DNA from: Aeromicrobium tamlense
GTDB lineage: Bacteria; Actinomycetota; Actinomycetes; Propionibacteriales; Nocardioidaceae
Reading direction: 5' to 3'
Assembly: GCF_013408555.1 (NCBI RefSeq)
Contig: NZ_JACBZN010000001.1
Coordinates: 1,922,001 to 1,986,000 of the forward strand
Length of the DNA stretch: 64,000 nucleotides
Below, piece after piece: positions 42,773-51,608 of this stretch. The translations under genes were made by a program, and so were the position numbers. The notes below the pieces were generated by a model. The model did not search any database, was not told the DNA's origin, and saw only the letters and a list, made by a program, of their open reading frames with translations. Numbering within the stretch: the first letter of the stretch is position 1; each line of letters starts with the position of its first letter.

Positions 42773-43399
42773 TCAGGCGTGACCGATGAAGGGCTTCTGC
42801 CGTACGAAGGTCGCGTCCTCCACGCACTCGAGCAGGAAGGCCGCGGTCTCGTCGCGCGTGATCGCGCTGAGCTGGAGTCCCGGCGGGATCTCGGTGAACA
42901 CCTGCAGCTCTCCCGAGGTGGTCTTCGCGAACGGGGCCGGCCTGACGATCGTCCAGTCGAGGCTCGTGCGCTCGATCAGTGCCTCCTGCCGGTCCTTGTC
43001 GGCGTAGCGGTGGCGCGTGAAGAGCGGGAAGAGAACGCGGTTGTAGAACCAGCCGCCGTGCCCCCTCGAGTCGCCGGCGCCGATCCCGGTGACGGCGACG
43101 AGACGCTTGACGCCGGTCGCCTCCATCGCCGCGATCAGTGCCCGCGTCGTGTCCGAGAACAGCGTCGTCCGGCCGAGCGAGTCGATGCCCAGGCACAGGA
43201 CGACGGCGTCGTGCCCCTCGAGACTTCGCCGGAGAAAGGGCTCGTCGGTCGGCTCGCCCTCAGCGACGCGCACGTCCTCGGACGGGGTCACCCTGGACGC
43301 CTCTCGGGTCTGGGCGGTGACGGTGTGTCCCTGCGCGACCGCGCGGGCCAGCAGCCGCGAGCCGACACCGCCCGACGCTCCCACCACGACCAGTCGCAT
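42773..43399 (-). CDS. NAD(P)-binding protein, NmrA-like atypical SDR
   Basis: A 208-residue Rossmann protein. The nucleotide motif is VVVGASGGVGSRLLARA at the N-terminus, typical of atypical SDRs (GxSGxVG). Later blocks are DAVVLCLGIDSL near residue 65, RLVAVTGIGAGDSRG near 101, and SLDWTIVRPAPFA near 150. It lacks a classical YxxxK site. Members act as NAD(P)-binding reductases or redox sensors. AGAGGGG lies some way upstream of ATG 43399. Confidence 0.85.
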   Translation of the reverse strand: MRLVVVGASGGVGSRLLARAVAQGHTVTAQTREASRVTPSEDVRVAEGEPTDEPFLRRSLEGHDAVVLCLGIDSLGRTTLFSDTTRALIAAMEATGVKRLVAVTGIGAGDSRGHGGWFYNRVLFPLFTRHRYADKDRQEALIERTSLDWTIVRPAPFAKTTSGELQVFTEIPPGLQLSAITRDETAAFLLECVEDATFVRQKPFIGHA

Positions 43400-43526
43400 C
43401 GCAGGCCACCCCTCTGACTCGGACTTGGTACGTCCATCGAAACATGCCCCGGGTCCAGGCCGCCCCCATCCGGCGCGGAACCTCCAAGCGCGTCGGTCCG
43501 GCGCTCGGTCGTGTCAGACTCTCGGC

Positions 43527-44111
43527 GTGTCGACGACATCCACGGACCGCGCGGCTTCCGGACCCCGACCGACGGCTCGGCGCCGCCGCAAGGGGATCGT
43601 GGCGATCCTCGTCGCGATCGTGCTGGTGGCGGCGGGGATGGTGGCGTGGAACTGGTGGACGCATCCGAAGGCGTTCGGTGGACTGGGCGACGGCTATGAG
43701 CCCGATCCCCGACCGCTGGCGGATTCAGCTCTCTCGACCACGGTGGTCTTCCCCAAGATCAAGGGCTCTCCCGAGACCGTCACGATCAGGGGGCTCGACG
43801 CGACATTCTCCGAGAACACCGCCAAGGCCGGTGCCACCTTTTGGATCTGCCACATGACCGAGGGCGGAGCTCCCATCCTTGCCGTGTTCGACCCGGAGTC
43901 GACCTGTGCCGACATCGAGAAGGTCACCACCCCCATGCGCTTCGAGCACGGCGTCCGGCCGGACAGCGACTACCTGTTCGTCACCATCACCCCGACGCGA
44001 GCCGGCGTGGCACGCCTGTCGTCGATCGACGTCGACTACCGACGTCCCGAGCACTTCCACCAGCGCGGGACCCAGACCATCCAGGTCGGTGCGGAGGTCA
44101 ACGCGCGCTGA
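43527..44111 (+). CDS. membrane-anchored protein of unknown function, paralogue 1
   Basis: A 194-residue protein with a basic cytoplasmic start, one helix (about residues 24-42) ending in NWWTHP, and an extracytoplasmic domain with two cysteines (FWICHM and STCADI) that could pair. The C-terminus reads VDYRRPEHFHQRGTQTIQVG. The gene at 49901-50437 has the same layout, the same WWTHP and a matching YRR...H...GTQ ending, so the two are paralogues. GTG 43527 was chosen. It lies 6 bases after CAGACT, a -10-like hexamer also found before hrpB. Function is unknown. Confidence 0.65.
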   Translation: MSTTSTDRAASGPRPTARRRRKGIVAILVAIVLVAAGMVAWNWWTHPKAFGGLGDGYEPDPRPLADSALSTTVVFPKIKGSPETVTIRGLDATFSENTAKAGATFWICHMTEGGAPILAVFDPESTCADIEKVTTPMRFEHGVRPDSDYLFVTITPTRAGVARLSSIDVDYRRPEHFHQRGTQTIQVGAEVNAR

Positions 44112-44123
44112 ACCGCGCACCCC

Positions 44124-44146
44124 CTCGCTCACCTGACGTGGGCGAG
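44124..44146. terminator. hairpin after the paralogue-1 gene
   Basis: Arms CTCGCTCAC / GTGGGCGAG around CTGAC, with one non-Watson-Crick position, 12 bp after the stop at 44111. No U tract. Confidence 0.4.
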
Positions 44147-44174
44147 CCGACGGCCCTGGACACGAACCGCCGGG

Positions 44175-44180
44175 TAGCGT
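44175..44180 (+). promoter_or_regulatory. -10 element of a leaderless promoter (orphan helicase)
   Basis: TAGCGT ends 7 bases before GTG 44188. Confidence 0.55.
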
Positions 44181-44187
44181 CCCGAGG

Positions 44188-45918
44188 GTGGCCAGTCCTC
44201 GCCGATCACGTGCTCGTCGACGCAGCACGTCCTCGCGCCGCGCCGGGACACGACCGTCGACGCGGCCGCTGCCGTCCGCCGGACCGGGTGAGCGCATCTG
44301 GGTGCTCGACGTCCCCTACGGGACCCCAGTCGATGGAGCCACTTGGCACCCTGCGGTCAAGACCCACCTCTACATCGGGCGCGCTCTGCCCGCACACCTC
44401 GAGCCGTACGCTCCCGGGCCGTACACGCTCGGTCGGTTCGTCGAGAGCTCCCTCAATCCCGAGCCGACGCCCAACCCCGAGCCGACCGAGGCGCTCGAGC
44501 CCCGCAGGATCCAGTTCGAGGCAGCCGACGCGATCGCGGCACGGGCCGAGGCCGGCGGACGGCAGTTCCTGCTGGCCGACGAGCCCGGCGTGGGCAAGAC
44601 GATCTCGGCCGTCCTCGGCGCGACGGCCGTGGGCGATCTGCGCGGTGCGCGACGAGTGCTCGTCGTCGCCGACCGACCCGCCGCGATCACGATCGGCCAC
44701 TGGTGCCGCACGATCGCCGCGCTCGGCGACGGCGGCCTGGAGTGGGTCGTGATCACGTGGGACCGCCTCGAGAAGGTCAAGGACCACGCGTGGGACGTGA
44801 TCATCGCGGACGAGGCGCACGCCCTGCGGCGGACGACGACGAAGCGGTGGAAGCTGTGGGCGCGGATCTCGGGACATGCGCGCCCGCACGACAAGGCGCC
44901 GTTCGTCATCGCGACCACGGCGACGCCCGGGCACACGCCGCTCGAGCTCCCCTACCTCGCTCCGGCCTACGCCCAGACTCTCGGCGAGCCGATGAGCGAG
45001 TGGACCTCGGCGACGCAGCCCGCCGCCGTCTTCGCCACCGCACTCGAGCGCCACGGCGTGGAGCTGGAGCACGGCCGCTACGGCGCGGCCTGGACCGCCG
45101 ACCCGGCGCGACGCGCTGCCGACCTCAAGCTGGTGCGCGGCTGGCTGAACGAGGAACAGCCGCCCGCGATGCTGCACCGCGCCGCACCGTGGGGGCCCGT
45201 GCCGATCTCCGGCATGCCGGTCGCGCTCACGCCCGCGGAGCGAGCCGCCTACGAAGCCGAGTGGGGCGAGTTCTGCCGTGAGATGGACATCGCCCGTCGC
45301 GGACGCAACGTGGCGAAGGGCCGCGCCGCCCTTCTGCGCTTCCGGCAGAAGGCCGGGCTCATCCGCGTCGACTCCACGGTCGCCTGGATCGCCCAGCAGA
45401 TCGAGTCCGACCGGCAGGTGGCGTGCTCGGTGGAGTTCGTCACCACCGCGGCTGACCCGATCACCGACCGGCTCCGTGACTCCGGCATCGAGGTGGCCAC
45501 CATCTACGGCCGCGACCGGTTCGACCCCGAGGCCGAACGGCTCCGCTTCCAGACCGGGGAGGCGAGGGTCTGCGTCTTCACCGCCGTCGCCTCGATCAGC
45601 CTGCACGCCGGGGAGACCCTCGCCGACGGCCGCCAGGCGAGCACCGAGCCGCGGGTCGGCCTCTTCCACCAGGCCCGCTTCTCGGGGATCGCCGCTAGAC
45701 AGGTGACCGGCCGCACCCACCGGGATCATCGTGTCTCGCCGTGGCACATCGCCTACGCCGAGGCCACGGTCGAGGAGCAGGTCGGCAAGGTGATGGTGGA
45801 GCGGATCGCCGCGGCGTCCGACACCGTGGGCAGCGACACCACCGGCCTCGCCGACCTGGCGCAGCTCCTCGGGGCCGACTGGCTGCCGCCCACGACCCTC
45901 ACCGAGGACGGCGCCTGA
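44188..45918 (+). CDS. orphan SNF2-like superfamily 2 helicase
   Basis: A 576-residue SF2 ATPase. An arginine/serine-rich start is followed by about 90 residues I cannot place and an NPEPTPNPEPTEALEP linker. Motifs in order: Walker A LADEPGVGKTISAVLG near residue 130, DEAH-box VIIADEAHAL near 205, ATTATPGHTP near 245, and in the second half VASISLHAGETL near 465 and VTGRTHRDHR near 505 as motifs V and VI. The layout resembles SNF2-like helicases of actinobacteria and their phages. No nuclease, methylase or other defence partner adjoins it. The start is GTG 44188. Confidence 0.78.
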   Translation: MASPRRSRARRRSTSSRRAGTRPSTRPLPSAGPGERIWVLDVPYGTPVDGATWHPAVKTHLYIGRALPAHLEPYAPGPYTLGRFVESSLNPEPTPNPEPTEALEPRRIQFEAADAIAARAEAGGRQFLLADEPGVGKTISAVLGATAVGDLRGARRVLVVADRPAAITIGHWCRTIAALGDGGLEWVVITWDRLEKVKDHAWDVIIADEAHALRRTTTKRWKLWARISGHARPHDKAPFVIATTATPGHTPLELPYLAPAYAQTLGEPMSEWTSATQPAAVFATALERHGVELEHGRYGAAWTADPARRAADLKLVRGWLNEEQPPAMLHRAAPWGPVPISGMPVALTPAERAAYEAEWGEFCREMDIARRGRNVAKGRAALLRFRQKAGLIRVDSTVAWIAQQIESDRQVACSVEFVTTAADPITDRLRDSGIEVATIYGRDRFDPEAERLRFQTGEARVCVFTAVASISLHAGETLADGRQASTEPRVGLFHQARFSGIAARQVTGRTHRDHRVSPWHIAYAEATVEEQVGKVMVERIAAASDTVGSDTTGLADLAQLLGADWLPPTTLTEDGA

Positions 45919-45962
45919 GCTCGCCACGTCCATGCTCGGCTGAGGTCGGGCAGACTGCTGGG

Positions 45963-48485
45963 GTGTCCGACCCGCTGCGCAGGCTGCTCGCCGCACCGCC
46001 CGACCTCCCGGTCGCCGCGGGCCTGCCGGCGCTCGACGAGGCGCTTCGCAGCCGCGGCCTCGCGGTGGTGCACGCGCCGCCCGGCACGGGCAAGACGACC
46101 TTGGTCCCGCCTGCCGTGGCCCAGTCCGTCACGGGGCGCGTCGTCGTCACGCAGCCCAGCCGCATTGCGGCGCGTGCCGCCGCCCGGCGACTGGCGCACC
46201 TGCTGGGCGAGCCGGTCGGCGAGACGGTCGGGTACTCGGTGCGTGGCGAGCGACGGACCAGCCGGAGCACGCGCATCGAGGTCGTCACGACGGGACTGCT
46301 GCTCCGGCGGCTCCAGCACGATCCCGAGCTCGCCGGCGTCGGCGCCGTCATCCTCGACGAGGTGCACGAGCGCCACCTCGATGCCGACCTGACCCTCGCG
46401 CTGCTCCTGGACGTCCGCGCGAACCTGCGCGAGGATCTCTCCCTCGTCGCGATGTCAGCCACCATCGAGGCCGAGCGCACGGCCGCGCTGATCGGTGGCG
46501 GCGAGGCTGCCCCGGTGATCAGCGTTCCGGGTGCGCTCCATCCGGTCGAGACCGTCTGGTGTCCGATGCCGCCGGGGACGCGTCGCACCGACGACCGGGG
46601 CATCACGCCGGCCTTCCACGACCACGTCGCTGCGACCGTGCGTCGCGCGCTCGCCGAGCACGGGGGCGACGTCCTGGTCTTCGTCCCGGGGGTCGCGGAG
46701 ATCGACGCGGTCATCCGTCGGCTCGGCGGGGTGGAGGCGGACGTCCACCCGCTGCACGGACGACTGTCCGGCGCCGAGCAGGACCGAGCGCTGAGCGAGG
46801 GCCCACGTCGACGCGTCATCGTCTCGACGGCGGTCGCCGAGTCGTCGCTGACCGTGCCCGGGGTGCGTGTCGTGGTGGACGCCGGCTTCTCGCGCGAGCC
46901 CCGGACCGACCACCGCCGCGGTCTGGCCTCCCTCGTCACCGTCACCGTGAGTCGGGCCGCGGCCGACCAGCGAGCAGGACGAGCCGGCCGCCTGGGTCCG
47001 GGTGCCGTGCTGCGGTGCTGGTCCGAGGCGGAGAACGCGCACCTGTCGGCGCACCCGGAGCCCGAGATCGCCACCGCCGACCTGACGGCCTTCACGCTGG
47101 AGGTGGCGTGCTGGGGCAGCCATGACGTCCGAGAGCTGGCGCTCCTCGACCAGCCCCCGCCGCACGCCCTCGGGGCGGCCCGGCGGGTGCTCGTGGAGCT
47201 CGGCGCCGTCACGGAGGACGGGAGAGCCACCTCGCGGGGTCGAGCCATGGCCGCCGTCCCGGTCGACCCGCGGCTCGCGCGAGCCCTCATCGACGGAGCC
47301 CCACTCGTCGGGTCGAGGCGCGCTGCCGAGGTGGTCGCGATGCTCAGCGAGGACGTCCGTGCTCCCGGAGGCGATCTCGTCGCGGCGCTCAGATCACTGC
47401 GCTCCGGACAGCGGTCCGGCGCCTGGCGCAGCCAGGTCACGCGCTTGGAGTCCGTGGTGAAGGAACAGGTCGGACAGAGGGACAACGTCCCCGCGCTGAC
47501 GGACGACGTCGCGGTCGGGCTCGTGGTCGCCCTCGCGCACCCGGACCGCATCGCGCGCAAGCGCTCCGGCGGCTCGAGCTACCTCATGACGTCCGGCACG
47601 GGTGCGGCCCTCGATCCGCGCGACCCCGGACCGCTCGCCGGCCTGGAGTGGCTCGCGGTCGGTGACGCGGAGCGACGGTCCGGGCAGCGTGAGGCCCGGA
47701 TCCGCTCGGCGGCTCCGCTCACGGAGGACCTGGCGCTCGAGGCCGCAGGCTCGTCGTGGACCGAGGTCGACGAGGTCGGCTGGACCGACGGACGCGTCGT
47801 GGCTCGCCGCCGCACGCTGCTCGGCGCGATCGAGCTGAGCTCCGTGCCGATCAGCGACCCTCCGGTGGAGGCCGTGACCGAGGCGATCCGGGAGGCCGTG
47901 GCGAGCGAGGGCATCGATCTCCTCACCTGGTCGGAGGCGGCCACCGCGCTGCGCGCTCGGCTCGACTTCCTGCACCGCGCGATGGGCGACCCGTGGCCCG
48001 ACGTGAGCGACGAGGCGCTGACGCAGAACCTTCAGTCGTGGCTGGGTCCGCAGCTGGCGCGAGTCCGCTCGGCCCGCGACCTTCGCCGCATCGACGTCGT
48101 GGCCGCACTGCGGGCGCTGTTGCCGTGGCCCGAGGCGGCGCGGCTGGACGCGCTGGCGCCGGAGCGCGTGGAGGTCCCGAGCGGCTCGATCGTGCGGATC
48201 GACTACTCCCAGGAGCAGCCGGTGCTCGCCGTCCGGCTGCAGGAGGTCTTCGGCTGGGACTCGGCGCCGGCCCTCGCGGACGGCAGGGTGCCGCTCCTGC
48301 TGCACCTGCTCTCCCCCGCCCGACGTCCGGCCGCCGTCACGGCCGACCTCGACTCGTTCTGGGACAACGGCTACCCGGGAGTCCGCGCCGACCTCCGCGG
48401 CCGGTACCCCAAGCACTCCTGGCCCGACGACCCGCGCACCGCCCCGGCGACCCGCCGCACGAACGCGCGCCGCACCCGGGACTGA
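45963..48485 (+). CDS. hrpB: ATP-dependent helicase HrpB
   Basis: An 840-residue DEAH-box RNA helicase-like protein. Motifs: PPGTGKTTLVPPAV near residue 36, ILDEVHERHLDADL near 130, AMSATIEAE near 160, and [14 protein letters not shown] near 340. A helicase-associated domain and the long HrpB-specific C-terminal domain follow (IDYSQEQPVLAVRLQEVFG, RYPKHSWPDDP at the end). Bacterial HrpB is common but its substrate is not established. The start is GTG 45963, 6 bases after CAGACT. The longer frame upstream overlaps the orphan helicase gene and was rejected. Confidence 0.93.
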   Translation: MSDPLRRLLAAPPDLPVAAGLPALDEALRSRGLAVVHAPPGTGKTTLVPPAVAQSVTGRVVVTQPSRIAARAAARRLAHLLGEPVGETVGYSVRGERRTSRSTRIEVVTTGLLLRRLQHDPELAGVGAVILDEVHERHLDADLTLALLLDVRANLREDLSLVAMSATIEAERTAALIGGGEAAPVISVPGALHPVETVWCPMPPGTRRTDDRGITPAFHDHVAATVRRALAEHGGDVLVFVPGVAEIDAVIRRLGGVEADVHPLHGRLSGAEQDRALSEGPRRRVIVSTAVAESSLTVPGVRVVVDAGFSREPRTDHRRGLASLVTVTVSRAAADQRAGRAGRLGPGAVLRCWSEAENAHLSAHPEPEIATADLTAFTLEVACWGSHDVRELALLDQPPPHALGAARRVLVELGAVTEDGRATSRGRAMAAVPVDPRLARALIDGAPLVGSRRAAEVVAMLSEDVRAPGGDLVAALRSLRSGQRSGAWRSQVTRLESVVKEQVGQRDNVPALTDDVAVGLVVALAHPDRIARKRSGGSSYLMTSGTGAALDPRDPGPLAGLEWLAVGDAERRSGQREARIRSAAPLTEDLALEAAGSSWTEVDEVGWTDGRVVARRRTLLGAIELSSVPISDPPVEAVTEAIREAVASEGIDLLTWSEAATALRARLDFLHRAMGDPWPDVSDEALTQNLQSWLGPQLARVRSARDLRRIDVVAALRALLPWPEAARLDALAPERVEVPSGSIVRIDYSQEQPVLAVRLQEVFGWDSAPALADGRVPLLLHLLSPARRPAAVTADLDSFWDNGYPGVRADLRGRYPKHSWPDDPRTAPATRRTNARRTRD

Positions 48486-48503
48486 GCCGTCCATGATGGA
48501 CGC

Positions 48504-48890
48504 ATGACCACCGAACGCGCGGACCGCGTCCGCGCCCTGTACCAGTCGTTCAACGACCGCGACCTCGATGCCGTGCTGGCGGCGATGGCACCGAGCGTCG
48601 AGTGGCCGAACGGCTGGCGCGGTGGGCGGCTGACGGGTCGCGACGAGGTGAGGGCGTACTGGCAGCGCCAGTGGGAGGAGATCCGCCCGATGACCGTCGT
48701 CCGACACATCGCCGAGCGTCCCGACGGCACCGTCGAGGCACGTGTCCGCCTGGTCGTCCGCGACCCCGCCGGGACCGTCCTGGAGCGCTCCGAGACGACG
48801 CACGTCTACGAGTTCGCGGGACCCCTGGTCCAGCGCATGAGGGTCGAACCCCAGGACGCCGTGGCGGGTGAAGCGTCGACATCCGCCTAG
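48504..48890 (+). CDS. SnoaL-like / NTF2-family small protein
   Basis: A 128-residue cone-fold protein: RVRALYQSFNDRDLDAVLAA at the start, SVEWPNGWRGGRLTGRDEVRAYW near residue 32, and a C-terminal strand HVYEFAGPLVQRMRVEP. Members are small isomerases, dehydratases or ligand binders, so no reaction can be given. ATG 48504 lies 6 bases after CATGAT, part of a small GTCCAT / ATGGAC palindrome. Its stop TAG shares the four bases CTAG with the stop of the convergent SNase-like gene. Confidence 0.8.
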   Translation: MTTERADRVRALYQSFNDRDLDAVLAAMAPSVEWPNGWRGGRLTGRDEVRAYWQRQWEEIRPMTVVRHIAERPDGTVEARVRLVVRDPAGTVLERSETTHVYEFAGPLVQRMRVEPQDAVAGEASTSA

Positions 48891-49831
48891 TCGCACCCGG
48901 TTCCGTCACCGTCCCTGTCGAGCCGGTACGGGTCGCTGCCCGTCACTGTGACGGGGTGACCGATCTCTCCGCAGTCGAGGTCCGCGACGATCGGCAGGCA
49001 GGGCGAGTACCCGGCCATGCAGTCCTTGTCAGGTGTCTTCGCCTTGGGAGGCTGCGGAACCAGTGGGACGGGCTTCGCAGCCTTCCGACACGCCGGTACC
49101 GAGGCCGAGGCGAAGGCACGGTCGAGTCGACGACCGAGCTCGGGGTTCTCGTGACGGAACTCCTCGAGGTAGCGGTCGTCGCCGAGCCCGCGCCGCGCGA
49201 GCATGACGTTCAGCGACCTGCCCTTCGCGTCCCGCACCTCAGCGACCAGGCGGCCGTGCGTGTCCTCGGCATACGCGTTCACCGAGTACCCGTTGCGCAG
49301 GACCTTTCGCGTGAACGCGGTGGCCTCCGGTCCGCACTGCTCATTGCGCTCCGGCGTGTTGACGAGTCCCAGGCGGTACTCGTTGCCGTCGGATCCCACC
49401 CAGGAGTCGCCGTCCTTCTGGTCCGTGATGAACAGCATGACGACGGGCTCGTCGGTCGGTTCGGGCGTCGTGGACGGCTCGGTCGTCGGTGACGGCTCGA
49501 CGTCGGCCGGCGACTGGTCGACCGTCCGGGCGGGCTCTGTCGCATGGACCGGCTCGCTCGTCACGGTGTCGTTGGTCTCCGACGTGGCCGCGGCACCGAC
49601 CGCCACGATCCCCATGACGGCCACGCATCCTGCGACCAGCCAGAGCTCCCACCTGCGAAGCCACGGCTTGCTGACGCGGTGAGTGTCGGCCGTGAAGCCC
49701 GCGGACGACTGGTAGGCGTTCAAGGCGTACGGATAGTTCCGCGCGGTGTAGTTGGTCCACGCGGACCCGTCCCAGTAGCGCAGCTCACCCTGGTCATCGG
49801 CATACCAGCCGGCGCGGGGACCCTCGGTCAT
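48887..49831 (-). CDS. DUF2510 - transmembrane - SNase-like - Excalibur protein
   Basis: A 314-residue multidomain envelope protein. Residues 8-26 (GWYADDQGELRYWDGSAWT) form a DUF2510 motif. A transmembrane helix is at about 63-84. A Pro/Thr-rich linker follows (STTPEPTDEP). Residues about 130-245 form a staphylococcal-nuclease-like domain (DGDSWVGSDGNEYRLGLVNTPE, NAYAEDTHGRLVAEV, ARRGLGDDRYL). The C-terminus is an Excalibur calcium-binding motif, DPYRLDRDGDGTGCD. It would be a membrane-anchored outside nuclease, though the catalytic Arg-Glu-Arg triad is only partly recognisable. Confidence 0.85.
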   Translation of the reverse strand: MTEGPRAGWYADDQGELRYWDGSAWTNYTARNYPYALNAYQSSAGFTADTHRVSKPWLRRWELWLVAGCVAVMGIVAVGAAATSETNDTVTSEPVHATEPARTVDQSPADVEPSPTTEPSTTPEPTDEPVVMLFITDQKDGDSWVGSDGNEYRLGLVNTPERNEQCGPEATAFTRKVLRNGYSVNAYAEDTHGRLVAEVRDAKGRSLNVMLARRGLGDDRYLEEFRHENPELGRRLDRAFASASVPACRKAAKPVPLVPQPPKAKTPDKDCMAGYSPCLPIVADLDCGEIGHPVTVTGSDPYRLDRDGDGTGCD

Positions 49832-49900
49832 CGAACGAGCGTCCCATGATCGTTCTGCGAATGTGGCGAAACAGGGTCAATCCAGCGGCGGCCCCTCGCG

Positions 49901-50437
49901 CTACCGGGCTGTCATCTCCACGAGGGACCCCGCCGCCTGCGTTCCGGTCTGGCAGAGGTGTCGACCCGAGCGCCGGTACGTGACGTCAGCACCATCGATC
50001 GTCAGCCGTCCAGGCCTCGTGGCGGTCACCGTCATCAGGATCTGTGATCGCCGGCCGTCCTGCCCGAACGTCCTTCTGGCCGTGGGCCCCGTCGTGGCGC
50101 AGAAATCGGCGATGTCCCGCTCCTCCCCGGAGCCGAGACCACCATTCGCATCCTTGAGCACGCACGTCAGGAACCCGAAGCGCGCAGCGGTCTCGTCCCG
50201 GACGACGCGTGGCGCGATGTCGAGGACCTTGACCGTCTCGTCCACTCCACTCAGGTGATCCACGACGGAGATGACGTGAGTCTGGCCCACAGTCAGGCTC
50301 TCGCCCTCCTGCCCTCCCTGGGCGAGAACAGTCGGGTGGGTCCACCAGTAGCCGGCGGCGAACAGCGCTGAGCCGAGCAGCAGGACGATCGCCTCGGCAC
50401 CGACCCACCGGTACGCCACCGGGCGATCCACACGCAT
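49901..50437 (-). CDS. membrane-anchored protein of unknown function, paralogue 2
   Basis: A 178-residue protein with a helix at about residues 10-30 ending in YWWTHP, and an outside domain with three cysteines. Aligned with the gene at 43527-44111 it shares WWTHP, an ETVK.. strand where the other has ETVT.., TRPG/TRAG, and the ending VTYRRSGRHLCQTGTQ. The extra cysteine near the end is not in paralogue 1. ATG 50437 was chosen, with a GTG at 50446 as alternative. It lies between the SNase-like gene and a divergent small gene. Function is unknown. Confidence 0.6.
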   Translation of the reverse strand: MRVDRPVAYRWVGAEAIVLLLGSALFAAGYWWTHPTVLAQGGQEGESLTVGQTHVISVVDHLSGVDETVKVLDIAPRVVRDETAARFGFLTCVLKDANGGLGSGEERDIADFCATTGPTARRTFGQDGRRSQILMTVTATRPGRLTIDGADVTYRRSGRHLCQTGTQAAGSLVEMTAR

Positions 50438-50502
50438 GTCGTGCACTCTCCCACGAGGACTGGCGCCAGCGGCCAGTTCCTCGAAATCGAGCCCGCCGCC
50501 CG

Positions 50503-50508
50503 TACGCT
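50503..50508 (+). promoter_or_regulatory. -10 element of a leaderless promoter (124-aa gene)
   Basis: TACGCT ends 6 bases before ATG 50515. Confidence 0.55.
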
Positions 50509-50514
50509 TTCGGG

Positions 50515-50889
50515 ATGGCCAGGAAGAGGAGCCGGGACCGCCAGCTGCCGTTCTTCGTCATGGCGCGCACCGAGCACGGCCACTATCCGCACCCGGTGGA
50601 GGTCGCCGTTCACCCCGACGGGGCGAGCTCGCGCCTGTCCTTCTCCATCGGGCCGCATGCCGCGAACGCAGGAGGACAGATCGCGCTGGCTCGTGTCCTC
50701 GATGAGCAGCGGACCGGACTGAACCCGATGTTCGCGACGGAGTTCGACGTGGCCGAGCTGCACTGGCTCGTGCCCTTCCTGGTGCGGCTTCAGGCCGGCG
50801 AGGACGTGAACGACGAGATGGTGGCGGCCTACGCGACCCGGCACGGCCGCTCCCCGGAGGTGCTGTGGCAGGAGCACCACGGGGACTGA
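50515..50889 (+). CDS. hypothetical protein, 124 aa
   Basis: A soluble protein starting MARKRSRDRQLPFFVMARTE, with RLSFSIGPHAANAGGQIALA in the middle and AELHWLVPFLVRLQAGEDV near residue 80. I recognise no family. It has no signal peptide, transmembrane helix or metal-site pattern. The start is supported by the leaderless -10 at 6 bases. It is divergent from paralogue 2, with the starts only about 77 bp apart. Confidence 0.6.
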   Translation: MARKRSRDRQLPFFVMARTEHGHYPHPVEVAVHPDGASSRLSFSIGPHAANAGGQIALARVLDEQRTGLNPMFATEFDVAELHWLVPFLVRLQAGEDVNDEMVAAYATRHGRSPEVLWQEHHGD

Positions 50890-50944
50890 GCGGTACGGGC
50901 CGCGCGATGCTCTCGTGATGACCGGATCGCCAGCGGACGAGCGA

Positions 50945-50950
50945 TACGAT
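50945..50950 (+). promoter_or_regulatory. -10 element of a leaderless promoter (131-aa membrane protein)
   Basis: TACGAT ends 7 bases before GTG 50958. Confidence 0.55.
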
Positions 50951-50957
50951 CACGCTC

Positions 50958-51353
50958 GTGCGCCGGGCCACGTATACGACTGCCGAGCTGACGGCCCTGA
51001 GTTTCGTCCTCGTCTTCTTCGGCTCCTCGCTCGTCATGCCGCTGAGCGAGGAAGGTGCCTCGTGGAGCTGGATCTACGCGGCGCTGTCCACGGTCAGCTC
51101 AGTCGTCGGCCTCGGACTCGTCGCGTTCGGGATCTGGTGTGGTGTCCGCCTGTGGCAGGCTCCCCGCGGGGCGTCGAACATCGGTGGCCTCGTCGCGATC
51201 GGGATGTTCGCGCTGTTCAGCATCCTGATGACTCTCGGTCCGCTCTCCAGCGGCGTCTGGCCGTGGGACGCCGCCCTGCTCGCGGCGCTGGGTCTCTACT
51301 TCCTCGCCATCCTGGTGCTGGAGATCTGGGCCGGGTCGAAGAGGCGACCGTGA
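50958..51353 (+). CDS. hypothetical four-helix membrane protein, 131 aa
   Basis: A small integral membrane protein with hydrophobic segments at about residues 11-28, 38-62, 76-95 and 102-124, short polar loops and a basic C-terminal SKRRP. The start is GTG 50958. Its TGA overlaps the GTG of the next small gene (GTGA), so the two form an operon. I recognise no family. Confidence 0.65.
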   Translation: MRRATYTTAELTALSFVLVFFGSSLVMPLSEEGASWSWIYAALSTVSSVVGLGLVAFGIWCGVRLWQAPRGASNIGGLVAIGMFALFSILMTLGPLSSGVWPWDAALLAALGLYFLAILVLEIWAGSKRRP

Positions 51354-51598
51354 TCTCGGCGTTCGTGGAGCACCTCGTCGACCGGGTCCTCGAGCGGCTC
51401 ACGCGGCACCCGGACGCCAACGCGGCCCGGGCGGCTTATCAGCAGGCCCTCCGTCAGCCGCCGGAGCTCCGCGATGCCGCGTTCCGCGAGGCGCTCGCGG
51501 ACGAGGGCGTCACGTTGGACCTCGACGTCGAGGAGCACCTGCTCGGAGCGCTGAGCCACGGAGTCCCGGCGCGGCGCGCGTGCGCCGTGCTCGAGTAG
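51350..51598 (+). CDS. hypothetical protein, 82 aa, coupled to the membrane gene
   Basis: A short, helical, charged protein (SAFVEHLVDRVLERLTRHPD, then NAARAAYQQALRQPPEL) with no membrane segment. It starts at GTG 51350 in a GTGA overlap with the upstream membrane gene. It may be a cytoplasmic partner of that protein. I recognise no family. Confidence 0.55.
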   Translation: MISAFVEHLVDRVLERLTRHPDANAARAAYQQALRQPPELRDAAFREALADEGVTLDLDVEEHLLGALSHGVPARRACAVLE

Positions 51599-51608
51599 GC
51601 GACTTGGC

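Noticed and set aside
44188..48485. Two-helicase defence island
   Set aside because: HrpB is a housekeeping-type helicase and the neighbours are not nucleases, methylases, toxins or known defence families. The SNase-like protein is predicted to be outside the cell.
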